NCBI RefSeq assembly: GCF_000282095.2
Contig: NZ_AKKC02000016.1
Location: 1-64,000 of the forward strand
Reading direction: 5' to 3'
From: Rhizobium sp. CF080
Lineage (GTDB): Bacteria; Pseudomonadota; Alphaproteobacteria; Rhizobiales; Rhizobiaceae
Length of the DNA: 64,000 bases
The translations under genes were made by a program, and so were the position numbers. A model generated the notes under the pieces. That model saw nothing but the letters and a program-made list of their open reading frames with translations. It was not told the DNA's origin and made no database searches. How positions within the stretch are numbered: the stretch's first letter is position 1; each line of letters opens with the position of its first letter. Below, in pieces: positions 55,766-64,000 of this stretch.

Positions 55766-55797
55766 AACGGCCGCGGTAAACGCGGCCGTTTTTGTTT
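55766..55797 (+). terminator. Intrinsic terminator of rne
   Basis: A 10-bp perfect stem (aacggccgcg 55766-55775, cgcggccgtt 55781-55790) with a 5-nt loop is followed by tttgttt (55791-55797). It starts 20 nt past the rne stop. Confidence 0.88.
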
Positions 55798-56040
55798 GCG
55801 CGCTGCCGTCGCCTTGAGACACTGAATCAACAGCCTGCCGAAGCGATTCCGGAAAAGCAGCCAAGCCGTTGAAATCCGACTCCATTCCTCCGTCCGGCCA
55901 AACGTCATACGCAGTTGTGAACCGGTGGAATCCGCTTGCAAATGATTTTGAGGTTTTTTGGAAAGCCCGACTGGCTTACTTTGGGCGCAAACCGCAACAA
56001 TGGTGCGCGGGATTCGTGTGCCCGACCCGAGAGGATATGG

Positions 56041-56817
56041 ATGACCCGCCTGTTCAAGACGCCCGTTTTCAAGACATTGGCCGCCGGCTCGATGCTGGCC
56101 CTGGCATTTTCCGCAGCCGCCCCGGCTGTTGCCCTGGACGATCAACAGAAGAAGGAAATGGGCGAGTTCATCCGTGAATATCTGATCCAGAACCCGGAAG
56201 TCCTGGTGGAGGTTCAGAACGCGTTGGAAGCCAAGCAGCAGACCCAGCGCGTCGAGCAGTCGACCAAAGCGATCGCGGACAACAAGCAGGAGATCTTCTC
56301 CTCGCCGACCGACATCACGCTCGGCAATCCGAAGGGGGACGTCACCGTCGTCGAATTCTTCGATTACAATTGCGGCTACTGCAAGCGAGCACTTTCCGAC
56401 ATGGACGACATTCTTTCCAAGGACAAGAACGTCCGCTTCATCCTCAAGGAATTCCCGATCCTCGGTCCGGACTCGATTGCCGCCCACCGGGTTGCCAATG
56501 CCGTGCGCCTGGTGGCGCCTGAGAAATATGCGGAATTCCACCGCCAGCTGCTCGGCGGCAAACCCCACGCAACGGAAGCGACGGCGATTGCGGTCGCCGG
56601 CGCGCTCGGCGTCACGGAGGCGGCGGTCCGCAAGTCGATGGCCGACCAGCCGAACGACAATCTGGTGCGCGACGCCTACCAGCTTGCCAATGCAATCGGC
56701 ATCACCGGCACGCCGACCTATGTGGTCGGCGACGAAGCCGTTTTCGGCGCCGTCGGCCTCGACACGATCGAGCAGAAGGTCGCCAACGTACGCGCCTGCG
56801 GCAAGGCGACCTGCTGA
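56041..56817 (+). CDS. DsbA-family thiol:disulfide protein (periplasmic)
   Basis: The 258-residue protein has a signal peptide (KTLAAGSMLALAFSAAAPAV), a helical N-terminal part (about residues 30-80) and a thioredoxin-fold domain with the active-site C111-G-Y-C114 (FFDYNCGYCKRAL). The cis-proline segment GTPTYVVGD and the spacing between helices match the ScsC/BdbD/DsbA-type group (DSBA_Com1-like). It probably catalyses disulfide exchange in the periplasm; whether it oxidises or isomerises cannot be told. The ATG at 56041 has GAGAGG upstream. It is 133 nt before aroQ on the same strand. Confidence 0.9.
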   Translation: MTRLFKTPVFKTLAAGSMLALAFSAAAPAVALDDQQKKEMGEFIREYLIQNPEVLVEVQNALEAKQQTQRVEQSTKAIADNKQEIFSSPTDITLGNPKGDVTVVEFFDYNCGYCKRALSDMDDILSKDKNVRFILKEFPILGPDSIAAHRVANAVRLVAPEKYAEFHRQLLGGKPHATEATAIAVAGALGVTEAAVRKSMADQPNDNLVRDAYQLANAIGITGTPTYVVGDEAVFGAVGLDTIEQKVANVRACGKATC

Positions 56818-56949
56818 CAAGGCACCCTTGACCGACAGATGTTCCATCGCAGTGGACTCACGGGCTTTCGGCGCGGCGGGGGCTTTCCCTTGCCGCCTCG
56901 CCGGTCTATAGGTGGCCCCTGAATTTCTGCATGGAACAATAGATCAGTG

Positions 56950-57387
56950 ATGAGCAAGACGGTCTTCGTCCTCAACGGCCCCAATCTCAATATGCTGGGC
57001 AAGCGCGAGCCGGGCATCTATGGCGCAGCCACGCTGAAGGACGTCGAGAACGACTGTATTGCAGCGGGCAAGGAGCTCGGCTTCGAGGTCGATTTCCGCC
57101 AGAGCAATCATGAGGGCGTGCTGATCGACTGGATGCACGAGGCCAACGAAAAGGCCGTCGGCGTCGCCATCAACGCAGGCGCCTATACGCATACCTCGAT
57201 CGCATTGCACGACGCCATCAAGGCGATTTCCGTGCCGGTGATCGAGCTTCATATCTCGAATGTCCATGCGCGGGAGGAATTCCGCCATCATTCGATGATC
57301 GCACCGGCCGTAAAGGGCGTGATCTGCGGTTTTGGCACCGCGAGTTACATTCTGGCGCTGCACGCCTTGAAATCCATTACCGCCTGA
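56950..57387 (+). CDS. aroQ: 3-dehydroquinate dehydratase, type II
   Basis: The enzyme converts 3-dehydroquinate to 3-dehydroshikimate in aromatic amino-acid synthesis. The 145-residue product has the type II signatures FVLNGPNLNMLGKREPGIYG (with the catalytic tyrosine) and VPVIELHISNVHAREEFRHH (with the active-site histidine region). Start at ATG 56950 (GTG 56947 directly before is the alternative). It precedes accB by 28 nt, a common rhizobial arrangement. Confidence 0.95.
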   Translation: MSKTVFVLNGPNLNMLGKREPGIYGAATLKDVENDCIAAGKELGFEVDFRQSNHEGVLIDWMHEANEKAVGVAINAGAYTHTSIALHDAIKAISVPVIELHISNVHAREEFRHHSMIAPAVKGVICGFGTASYILALHALKSITA

Positions 57388-57415
57388 CAAGATAAACAGA
57401 ACAATAGGGTTTGCC

Positions 57416-57877
57416 ATGTCTGACAAGAAGAACGGTATCGACAAGGGACTGATCCGCGACCTCGCGAACATCCTCAACGAGACCGACCTCACCGAGATCG
57501 AAGTCGAACAGGACGATTTGCGTATCCGCGTATCGCGCGCCGGCACGACGCAGTATGTCCAGGCACCGATTGCAGCGCCCGCCTACGCCCCGGCTGCCGC
57601 AGCCGCTCCGGTTGCCGCCGCAGCGCCCGCCGCGCAGGACAACAAAAACGCCGTAACCGCGCCGATGGTCGGCACCATCTATCTCTCCCCGGCCCCGGGC
57701 TCGCGCGCCTTCGTCGAAGTCGGCGCCACCGTCAAGGAAGGCCAGACGCTGCTGATCATCGAAGCCATGAAGACGATGAACCAGATCCCGTCGCCGCGCT
57801 CCGGCAAGGTCACGGAAATCCTGGTCAACGACGCTCAGCCAGTCGAGTATGGCCAGCCGCTCGTCATCATCGAGTAA
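57416..57877 (+). CDS. accB: Biotin carboxyl carrier protein of acetyl-CoA carboxylase
   Basis: BCCP carries the biotin that moves carboxylate from AccC to the carboxyltransferase in the first step of fatty-acid synthesis. The 153-residue protein has an N-terminal domain, an alanine/proline-rich linker (about residues 52-75) and the biotinyl domain with EAMKT, where K119 is the biotinylated lysine. It lies 9 nt before accC, so the two are probably cotranslated. Confidence 0.97.
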   Translation: MSDKKNGIDKGLIRDLANILNETDLTEIEVEQDDLRIRVSRAGTTQYVQAPIAAPAYAPAAAAAPVAAAAPAAQDNKNAVTAPMVGTIYLSPAPGSRAFVEVGATVKEGQTLLIIEAMKTMNQIPSPRSGKVTEILVNDAQPVEYGQPLVIIE

Positions 57878-57886
57878 GGCGCATCC

Positions 57887-59233
57887 ATGATTTCCAAGAT
57901 CCTCATAGCCAACCGCGGTGAAATCGCGCTTCGTGTGCTTCGCGCCTGCAAGGAACTCGGCATCGCGACCGTCGCGGTCCATTCCACAGCGGATGCCGAT
58001 GCCATGCATGTGCGGCTTGCCGACGAAAGTGTGTGCATCGGCCCGCCGCCCTCGCGCGACAGCTATCTCAACATCCACCAGATCGTTGCCGCCTGCGAAA
58101 TCACCGGCGCCGACGCCGTGCATCCGGGCTACGGCTTCCTGTCGGAAAACGCCAAGTTCGCGGATATTCTCGACGCGCACGGCATCACCTTCATTGGCCC
58201 GACCGCCGACCATATCCGTATCATGGGCGACAAGATCACCGCCAAGCAGACCGCGCAGGAACTCGGCATTCCCGTCGTTCCCGGCTCCGACGGCGAAGTG
58301 AAGCCCGAGAACGCGATGGAAATCGCCCGCCAGATCGGTTTCCCAGTACTCATCAAGGCAACCGCCGGCGGCGGCGGACGCGGCATGAAGGTCGCCAAGA
58401 CCGAGGCCGACCTCGACGAGGCCGTATCGACCGCCCGTTCCGAAGCGCTCGCCGCCTTCGGCAACGACGCCGTCTACATGGAAAAATACCTCGGGAAGCC
58501 GCGCCATATCGAAATCCAGGTGGTCGGCGACGGCGAAGGCAATGCCATCCATCTGGGCGAGCGCGACTGCTCGCTGCAGCGCCGCCACCAGAAGGTCTGG
58601 GAAGAGGCAAACTCCCCTGCCCTCAATGTCGAGCAGCGGATGAAGATCGGCGAGATCTGCGCCGATGCGATGCGCAAGCTGAAATACCGCGGCGCCGGCA
58701 CGATCGAGTTCCTCTACGAGAACGGCGAGTTCTATTTCATCGAAATGAACACCCGCCTTCAGGTCGAACATCCGGTCACCGAAGCGATCACCGGCATCGA
58801 CCTCGTGCACGAACAGATCCGCGTCGCCTCCGGCGGCGGCCTGTCCGTCAAACAGGAAGACGTCGTGTTCTCCGGCCATGCCATCGAATGCCGCATCAAT
58901 GCCGAGGATCCGCGCACCTTCGTGCCGTCGCCCGGCACGATCACGCATTTCCATGCGCCGGGAGGCCTTGGCGTGCGCGTCGATTCCGGCGCCTATGCGG
59001 GCTATCGCATTCCGCCCTATTATGACAGCCTGATCGGCAAGCTGATCGTGCACGGACGCACCCGCGTCGAATGCATGATGCGCCTGCGCCGCGTGCTGGA
59101 CGAGTTCGTTGTGGACGGCATCAAGACGACGCTGCCGCTCTTCCAGGATCTCGTCGACAATCCGGATATCGCCAACGGCGATTATGACATTCACTGGCTG
59201 GAACACTATCTCGCCGGCGACAAGACGCATTAG
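57887..59233 (+). CDS. accC: Biotin carboxylase subunit of acetyl-CoA carboxylase
   Basis: Biotin carboxylase attaches bicarbonate to biotin on AccB using ATP. The 448-residue ATP-grasp protein starts MISKILIANRGEIALRVLRA; the glycine-rich loop KATAGGGGRGMKVAKTEAD and the catalytic segment EMNTRLQVEHPVTEAITG are typical. The subunits AccA and AccD are not in this window. Its stop is 8 nt before aat. Confidence 0.98.
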   Translation: MISKILIANRGEIALRVLRACKELGIATVAVHSTADADAMHVRLADESVCIGPPPSRDSYLNIHQIVAACEITGADAVHPGYGFLSENAKFADILDAHGITFIGPTADHIRIMGDKITAKQTAQELGIPVVPGSDGEVKPENAMEIARQIGFPVLIKATAGGGGRGMKVAKTEADLDEAVSTARSEALAAFGNDAVYMEKYLGKPRHIEIQVVGDGEGNAIHLGERDCSLQRRHQKVWEEANSPALNVEQRMKIGEICADAMRKLKYRGAGTIEFLYENGEFYFIEMNTRLQVEHPVTEAITGIDLVHEQIRVASGGGLSVKQEDVVFSGHAIECRINAEDPRTFVPSPGTITHFHAPGGLGVRVDSGAYAGYRIPPYYDSLIGKLIVHGRTRVECMMRLRRVLDEFVVDGIKTTLPLFQDLVDNPDIANGDYDIHWLEHYLAGDKTH

Positions 59234-59241
59234 GGAGATCG

Positions 59242-59859
59242 ATGGCAGGGCGACGTGGCAGATATTACCCGGCGATAACCCCGGAAATCCTGCTGCGCGC
59301 CTATTCCATCGGCCTTTTCCCGATGGCAGAATCCGCCGACGACCCGGAAATCTTCTGGGTCGAGCCGGAAATGCGCGGCATCCTGCCGCTCGACAGCTTC
59401 CACATTTCAAAAAGCCTCGCCAAGGCGGTCCGCAAGAGCCCGCTCGACATCCGTTTCGACACGGCCTTCGAACGGGTGATCGCGTTGTGCGCCGAGCCCG
59501 CCGGCGACCGTCCGAGCACCTGGATCAACTCCACCATCCGCAAGCTCTATATCGAGCTGCACCGCATGGGTCACGCGCACAGCGTCGAGGCCTTCGAAGG
59601 CGATGAACTGGTCGGAGGGCTATACGGCGTCTCGCTCGGCTCCGCCTTCTTCGGCGAGAGCATGTTTTCGAGGCGCACCAATGCCTCCAAGATCTGCCTG
59701 ACGCATCTGGTGGAACGGCTGAAGGCGAACGGCTTCACGCTTCTCGACACGCAGTTCACCACCGAGCATCTGAAGACCTTCGGCGCGATCGACGTACCCA
59801 AGAACGACTATCTGAAGCTGTTGAGAAAAGCGGTCGATCTACCGCATCTGAAATTCTAA
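59242..59859 (+). CDS. aat: Leucyl/phenylalanyl-tRNA-protein transferase
   Basis: Aat adds Leu or Phe to proteins with N-terminal Arg or Lys, making them ClpS-ClpAP substrates (N-end rule). The 205-residue protein has AYSIGLFPMAESADDPEIFW near the N-terminus, VEAFEGDELVGGLYGVSLGS in the middle and DTQFTTEHLKTFGAIDVPK at the C-terminus. It is 8 nt after accC, so it probably belongs to the same transcript. It ends 7 nt before the convergent DUF2155 gene. Confidence 0.95.
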   Translation: MAGRRGRYYPAITPEILLRAYSIGLFPMAESADDPEIFWVEPEMRGILPLDSFHISKSLAKAVRKSPLDIRFDTAFERVIALCAEPAGDRPSTWINSTIRKLYIELHRMGHAHSVEAFEGDELVGGLYGVSLGSAFFGESMFSRRTNASKICLTHLVERLKANGFTLLDTQFTTEHLKTFGAIDVPKNDYLKLLRKAVDLPHLKF

Positions 59860-59866
59860 AGGAAAA

Positions 59867-60295
59867 TCAGTTGGTCGCCTTTGGCGGCGGCACGTCGGAC
59901 TTCTGCTTGCAGCCGGTCAGCCAGACGTCATAGATCGGATGTTCCACGGCGTTGAGGCCGGGGCTGTCGGCGAACATCCAGCCGGTGAAGATACGCCGGA
60001 TCTTGCGGTCGAGAGTGATCTCGTCCACTTCCACGAAACCGTCGATCTTCTGGGCTTCCGTCTCGTCGCGGGAATAACAGACTTTCGGCGTCACCTGCAG
60101 CGCGCCGTATTGAACGGTCTCGTTGACATAGACGTCGAATGTGGTGATGCGGCCGGTGATCTTGTCGATGCCGGCAAAGACCGCAACGGGATTGCTCAGC
60201 CGCGCCGCAGACACACCATCCGCCGCAAGCACGGATGCCAGCGCGATCAGTGCGCCGACCATTGGCTTGCGTGGAAAAACCGTCATCAATCCCAT
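59867..60295 (-). CDS. DUF2155 secreted protein
   Basis: This 142-residue protein belongs to the uncharacterised DUF2155 family of Alphaproteobacteria. A signal peptide (FPRKPMVGALIALASVLAAD) precedes AGIDKITGRITTFDVYVNET and IRRIFTGWMFADSPGLNAVE, the family core; YSRDETEAQ and two cysteines (VCYSR, LTGCKQ) are also conserved by eye. An inner ATG at 60286 is possible. It follows the NDUFA12 gene by 68 nt on the same strand. Its function is unknown. Confidence 0.88.
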   Translation of the reverse strand: MGLMTVFPRKPMVGALIALASVLAADGVSAARLSNPVAVFAGIDKITGRITTFDVYVNETVQYGALQVTPKVCYSRDETEAQKIDGFVEVDEITLDRKIRRIFTGWMFADSPGLNAVEHPIYDVWLTGCKQKSDVPPPKATN

Positions 60296-60363
60296 TATGC
60301 TTCCCGTCTCGGCAAATCCCGTCGGCGTCGACCCCTAGAGGTCGAATGTGGCCAAAACAGGTG

Positions 60364-60762
60364 TCAGTTGCCGGGCGTCCAGGCGTCGTAGTCGCCGGTG
60401 ACGCGGGGGCGTTCGCCGGTGGCGGCAAGCGAGCCCTGCGGGTGATAGGCGAACGGCGTGCCGGTGGCATTCGGCTTGTGCGTCTTTTCCCATTCGCGGG
60501 CCTTGTAGTCTTCCTGCGACGGAGCGACATCGGTGCGGTAGTGCATCCAGCCGTGCCAGCCGGGGCCGATCGCGGAGGCTTCGGCGTAATCCTTGTAGAT
60601 CACCCAGCGCTTCGGCTTGCCCCAGGAGGTCATCGGGCCTTCGTAATAGATATTGCCCAGCTCGTCTTCGCCGACCTTCTTGCCGAAACGCCAGGTGAAG
60701 AACCGGGTGCCCATGGTCTGTCCGTTCCACCAGGTGAAGATCTGCAGCAGGAGGTTTTTCAT
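60364..60762 (-). CDS. NADH:ubiquinone oxidoreductase NDUFA12-like subunit
   Basis: The 132-residue protein is the bacterial homologue of the complex I supernumerary subunit NDUFA12 (B17.2), found in Alphaproteobacteria and mitochondria. It starts MKNLLLQIFTWWNGQTMGTR and has the signature RWVIYKDYAEASAIGPGWHG and WMHYRTDVAP. The ATG at 60762 is chosen; longer frames to 60852 have no support. It lies with DUF2155 and is about 100 nt after a GNAT gene, all on the minus strand. Confidence 0.9.
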   Translation of the reverse strand: MKNLLLQIFTWWNGQTMGTRFFTWRFGKKVGEDELGNIYYEGPMTSWGKPKRWVIYKDYAEASAIGPGWHGWMHYRTDVAPSQEDYKAREWEKTHKPNATGTPFAYHPQGSLAATGERPRVTGDYDAWTPGN

Positions 60763-60865
60763 GGATGTTCCGTCGGCTTGGCAAACAGGATGACGATCGA
60801 AGTGACTGATCCGCTTATGCCGCTTGGCGCCTTCGATGTCCAGTGATTCCAAATGTCGCGCACGG

Positions 60866-61327
60866 TCATTTGAGCTTCATCTTGAAGCCGAAATGGCTCT
60901 TGGCGAAACCGAGCCGTTCGTAAAAACGATGCGCGTCGGTGCGTGCCATGTTGGAGGTGAGCTGGACCGTCCGACAGTCGCGGCGCCTGGCCTCCTCGAT
61001 CGCATGATGGATCATCCGCGCGCCGATTCCCCTGCCGCGCATGTCGCTGCGGGTCTGCACCGCTTCCAGGATCATCGACAGCGATCCCCTGCCCGTCAGC
61101 GTGCGGTTGAAGAGGATCTGGAACGTGCCGACCACCTCACCCTCCCGTTCGGCGACGAAGAGCTGTTCGTTTTGAGAGGCATCGATGACGTTGAAGGCGC
61201 GCAGGTAGTCGTCGAAGGCGGCTTCGTCCGTCGTATCGCCATGGCCGCCGAGGTCATCCGCTGCAAACAGGGCGATGAGTTCGGGAAGGTCGGCTTGCCG
61301 CGCCCTGCGGATCACCATGTCGGCCAT
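60866..61327 (-). CDS. GNAT-family N-acetyltransferase (first)
   Basis: The 153-residue protein begins MADMVIRRARQADLPELIAL and has the acetyl-CoA motif RGRGIGARMIHHAIEEARRR (about residues 97-116) with FYERLGFAKSHFGFKMKLK at the end. It is of the single-domain GNAT type; the acceptor substrate cannot be told. It is 25 nt after the second GNAT gene, and the two with gatB read in one direction. Confidence 0.88.
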   Translation of the reverse strand: MADMVIRRARQADLPELIALFAADDLGGHGDTTDEAAFDDYLRAFNVIDASQNEQLFVAEREGEVVGTFQILFNRTLTGRGSLSMILEAVQTRSDMRGRGIGARMIHHAIEEARRRDCRTVQLTSNMARTDAHRFYERLGFAKSHFGFKMKLK

Positions 61328-61352
61328 GCAAGCTCCTCCTCGGGGTCAGGAT

Positions 61353-61859
61353 CTAGTGCGACTCCAGCCGCTTTTCCATGATGATCGCCGGCAGGCCGGA
61401 ATTGGGAGCACCCCACTCCCCCATCCGGTCGACCTCGGAAAACCCGAGCCGCTCGTAGAAGGACAGCGCGCGCACATTCGGCAGAGCCACCTCGACCCGC
61501 ATGATCTCGGCATCCGGGAAACAGGTTTCGATCTCGGCGAAAATGTCGCGGCCGATACCCTCGTTCTGGCAGGATGGCTTGACGTAGAGCTGGTGCAGCA
61601 TCGCTGTCTTCACCATTTTCGGATACATGGCGGCATAACCGATGCCGCCGATATCCTTGCCGTTGTCGGCGACCAGGAATTCGCCGCCGCGCTTCTGGAT
61701 GCGCGACCGGACGGCCGCGGACGAATGCCAGCCTTCGACCATCCGCTTGACCTTGTCGGCGCCGTAGAACGGGTCGTAGGTATCGTGAAAGGTTGCCGCC
61801 AGCAGGGCGCGGATCTGCTCGACGTCAGCTTCACCGGCGGTGCGGACGAAGTAGACCAC
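61353..61859 (-). CDS. GNAT-family N-acetyltransferase (second)
   Basis: The 168-residue protein has the GNAT core LHQLYVKPSCQNEGIGRDIF and NVRALSFYERLGFSEVDRMG. It starts with GTG at 61859, only 3 nt past the gatB stop; the ribosome-binding AGGAG lies inside the final gatB codons, so translation is likely coupled to gatB. Its acceptor is unknown. Confidence 0.88.
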   Translation of the reverse strand: MVYFVRTAGEADVEQIRALLAATFHDTYDPFYGADKVKRMVEGWHSSAAVRSRIQKRGGEFLVADNGKDIGGIGYAAMYPKMVKTAMLHQLYVKPSCQNEGIGRDIFAEIETCFPDAEIMRVEVALPNVRALSFYERLGFSEVDRMGEWGAPNSGLPAIIMEKRLESH

Positions 61860-61862
61860 AGC

Positions 61863-63368
61863 CTACTCCTCTTCAATCCCGAGCTTCGCCTTGACGAGCG
61901 CCTGGACGGCCTGCGGATTGGCCTTGCCGCCGGTCGACTTCATCACCTGGCCGACGAACCAGCCGGCAAGCGTCGGCTTTGCCTTGACCTTGGCCACCTG
62001 GTCCGGATTGGCGGCAATGATCTCGTCGACAGCCGCCTCGATCGCGCCGGTATCGGTAACCTGCTTCATGCCGCGGGTCTCGACGAGTTCGGCCGGGTCG
62101 CCGCCTTCGTTGAGCACAATCTCGAAGAGGTCCTTGGCGATCTTGCCGGAAATCGTCTCGGCCTTGATGAGGTCGATGATGCTCCCAAGCTGGGCGGGCG
62201 AAACCGGAGTCGCTTCAATGTCTTTGCCGGTTCTGTTCAAGGCGCCCAGCAGGTCGTTGATCACCCAGTTTGCGGCCGTCTTGCCGTCGCGACCTTCGGC
62301 AACCGCCTCGAAATAATCGGCGATCGCCTTTTCGGAAACGAGCACCGAAGCGTCGTAGATCGACAGGCCGAGCTCGCGCACGAAACGGGCCTTCTTGTCG
62401 TCCGGCAACTCGGTCAGGCCTGCGCGGAGTTCCTCGATGAAGGCATCGTCGAATTCGAGCGGCAGCAGGTCCGGATCGGGGAAATAACGATAGTCGTGCG
62501 CGTCTTCCTTGGAGCGCATCGAGCGGGTCTCGCCCTTGTTCGGGTCGAAGAGCCGGGTCTCCTGGTCGATAGAACCGCCGTCTTCCAGAATGCCGATCTG
62601 GCGGCGTGCTTCGTATTCGATCGCCTGGCCGATGAAGCGAATCGAGTTGACGTTCTTGATCTCGCAGCGGGTGCCGAATTCGGCGCCCGGACGGCGCACC
62701 GAGACGTTGACGTCGGCGCGCATCGAGCCTTCGTCCATGTTGCCGTCGCAGGTGCCGAGATAGCGCACGATCGAGCGCAGCTTGGTCATATAGGCCTTGG
62801 CTTCGTCGGAGGAGCGCATGTCGGGCTTGGAGACGATCTCCATCAGCGCCACACCGGAACGGTTCAAGTCCACATAGGACATGGTCGGATGCTGATCGTG
62901 CATCGACTTGCCGGCATCCTGTTCCAGGTGCAGGCGCTCGATGCCGATCTCGATATCCTCGAACTGGCCCAGGCGGTCAGGACCGAGCGAGATGACGATC
63001 TTGCCCTCGCCAACGATCGGGTCCTTGTACTGGGAGATCTGGTAGCCCTGCGGCAGGTCCGGATAGAAATAGTTCTTACGGTCGAACAGCGAGCGCTTGT
63101 TGATCTGAGCCTTCAAGCCGAGGCCGGTGCGCACCGCCTGCTTGATGCATTCCTCGTTGATGACGGGCAGCATGCCGGGCATGGCCGCATCGACGAGCGA
63201 GACGTTGGAATTGGCCGGCTTGCCGAACTCGGTCGAGGCGCCGGAGAAGAGCTTGGAATTGGAGAGAACCTGGGCGTGCACCTCCATGCCGATGATGACT
63301 TCCCAGTCGCCGGTGGCACCGGGAATGAAGCGTTTCGGATCGGGCGTGCGGACGTCGACAAGGGTCAT
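61863..63368 (-). CDS. gatB: Asp/Glu-tRNA(Asn/Gln) amidotransferase subunit B
   Basis: GatB with GatA and GatC converts misacylated Glu-tRNA(Gln) and Asp-tRNA(Asn) to Gln- and Asn-tRNA, so this organism probably uses the indirect route. The 501-residue protein starts MTLVDVRTPDPKRFIPGATG at 63368 and has WEVIIGMEVHAQVLSNSKLF, DLPQGYQISQYKDPIVGEG, and VNRSG-type metal and ATP motifs; the C-terminal YqeY-like tail ends AVQALVKAKLGIEEE. The open frame to 63446 is longer but unsupported. Confidence 0.96.
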   Translation of the reverse strand: MTLVDVRTPDPKRFIPGATGDWEVIIGMEVHAQVLSNSKLFSGASTEFGKPANSNVSLVDAAMPGMLPVINEECIKQAVRTGLGLKAQINKRSLFDRKNYFYPDLPQGYQISQYKDPIVGEGKIVISLGPDRLGQFEDIEIGIERLHLEQDAGKSMHDQHPTMSYVDLNRSGVALMEIVSKPDMRSSDEAKAYMTKLRSIVRYLGTCDGNMDEGSMRADVNVSVRRPGAEFGTRCEIKNVNSIRFIGQAIEYEARRQIGILEDGGSIDQETRLFDPNKGETRSMRSKEDAHDYRYFPDPDLLPLEFDDAFIEELRAGLTELPDDKKARFVRELGLSIYDASVLVSEKAIADYFEAVAEGRDGKTAANWVINDLLGALNRTGKDIEATPVSPAQLGSIIDLIKAETISGKIAKDLFEIVLNEGGDPAELVETRGMKQVTDTGAIEAAVDEIIAANPDQVAKVKAKPTLAGWFVGQVMKSTGGKANPQAVQALVKAKLGIEEE

Positions 63369-63476
63369 CTGATGCTCGTGAAATGGTCTCGATTGGGTTT
63401 TCTGGAGGTAGAGCAATTGGCGCGGGCGTGCAAGCTCAACTGACATTCTGGCGCATTTGGGGGACGGCGGATGCCG

Positions 63477-63986
63477 TCAGAAGCTCGGCCCGTAAGTATC
63501 CGGCGCCTCGACAACGAGGCGCTTGGAGAGGCCGACCGACTGTACGTCGCGGTCGATCTTCGGGGAATAGCTGGTGGAGAGCCAGTTGATCGAAAAACCC
63601 TGCTTCTCGAAAAAGCCGATGGCCTCGGTATTGCGGGCATGGGTCTCGACGCGGGCGACCTCGAAACCCTGGTGGACGATCTCGGCCTCGACTTCGACAA
63701 GAAGCGCGCGGCCGAGCCCCTGGCCCTTGAAGGACGGATCGATCCAGAAATCGGAGATCAGTTCGTCGAGCTTTTCGCGCGCCGCCCAGCCGGCGAGATT
63801 GCCGCCCTGTTCGACGACGGTGATGGTGAGCCAGGAGGAGCGCGTGAAATTCTGGAAGGCAGTGCGGGCGCCTGAGCGCATATCGGTCATCTCGCCGATC
63901 GAAGTCATGGCCTTCTCCCAGGAGCGGAAGCCGATTTCCGCCAGGATATCCACCTCGTCCTCACGCGCATTGCGAATATGGGCCAT
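63477..63986 (-). CDS. GNAT-family N-acetyltransferase (third)
   Basis: The 169-residue protein begins MAHIRNAREDEVDILAEIGF and has the acetyl-CoA-binding core DPSFKGQGLGRALLVEVEAE and NTEAIGFFEKQGFSINWLST. It is 108 nt upstream of gatB on the same strand. It is the third GNAT gene within 3.2 kb; the three are not close copies of one another. Its acceptor is unknown. Confidence 0.88.
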   Translation of the reverse strand: MAHIRNAREDEVDILAEIGFRSWEKAMTSIGEMTDMRSGARTAFQNFTRSSWLTITVVEQGGNLAGWAAREKLDELISDFWIDPSFKGQGLGRALLVEVEAEIVHQGFEVARVETHARNTEAIGFFEKQGFSINWLSTSYSPKIDRDVQSVGLSKRLVVEAPDTYGPSF

Positions 63987-64000
63987 ATCTTCCCCTGTTG

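Noticed and set aside
57377..59410. A 677-codon open frame on the minus strand opposite accB and accC
   Set aside because: Antisense shadow of two certain genes.
61275..63443. A 722-codon open frame on the plus strand opposite gatB
   Set aside because: Antisense shadow; gatB on the other strand has full homology.

Overview
The window is chromosomal DNA of an alphaproteobacterium of the order Hyphomicrobiales (Rhizobiales), most likely Rhizobiaceae (Rhizobium, Agrobacterium, Neorhizobium or Ensifer). The evidence is the order and sequence of the ribosomal-protein genes, adk fused into the secY-rpsM block, two tuf genes, an RNase E with a large acidic insertion in its S1 domain, an NDUFA12-type complex I gene, the DUF2155 gene beside aat, and rhizobial-type promoters (CTTG-N17-near TATRNN).

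Positions 1-18330 (all minus strand) hold the joined str, S10, spc and alpha blocks. Read in transcription order they are rpsL-rpsG-fusA-tuf, rpsJ to rpsQ, rplN to rplO, and secY-adk-rpsM-rpsK-rpoA (rpoA is cut by the left edge). Stem-loops after tuf, between rpsQ and rplN, and between rplO and secY suggest how the block is divided into transcription units. Positions 18815-31523 hold one small uncharacterised plus-strand gene, then (minus strand) secE-nusG-rplK-rplA-rplJ-rplL-rpoB-rpoC, with candidate leaders for L11/L1 and L10/L12 control and two tandem hairpins between rplL and rpoB.

Positions 31721-37287 preserve the ancient order tRNA-Tyr, tRNA-Gly, tuf, tRNA-Trp, secE. It is interrupted by a divergent pair of paralogous KpsS-like capsule glycosyltransferase genes and by a gene for a small secreted protein. 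The two tuf genes differ at only seven synonymous sites. Positions 37490-42142 carry rlmB, a cysQ-like phosphatase gene, the UDP-glucose dehydrogenase gene, a small secreted protein gene and a lytic transglycosylase gene. Positions 42143-43632 form a lower-GC accessory patch next to tRNA-Thr, with two unknown genes. One encodes an R-x4-H (HEPN-like) motif and the other a very acidic 90-residue protein; this is the best candidate for an undescribed system in the window.

Positions 43960-52126 hold the NAD kinase gene, a TetR repressor with a divergent drug-efflux gene and a visible operator, prfB with an intact programmed +1 frameshift site, and the cell-wall genes for PBP1A and an N-acetylmuramoyl-L-alanine amidase. 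Positions 52157-63986 hold rne with a long structured leader, a DsbA/DsbC-like thioredoxin-fold gene, an aroQ-accB-accC-aat run (dehydroquinase, two acetyl-CoA carboxylase subunits, N-end-rule transferase), DUF2155 and NDUFA12 genes, and gatB flanked by three GNAT acetyltransferase genes. No CRISPR array, insertion sequence, prophage or rRNA gene was seen.
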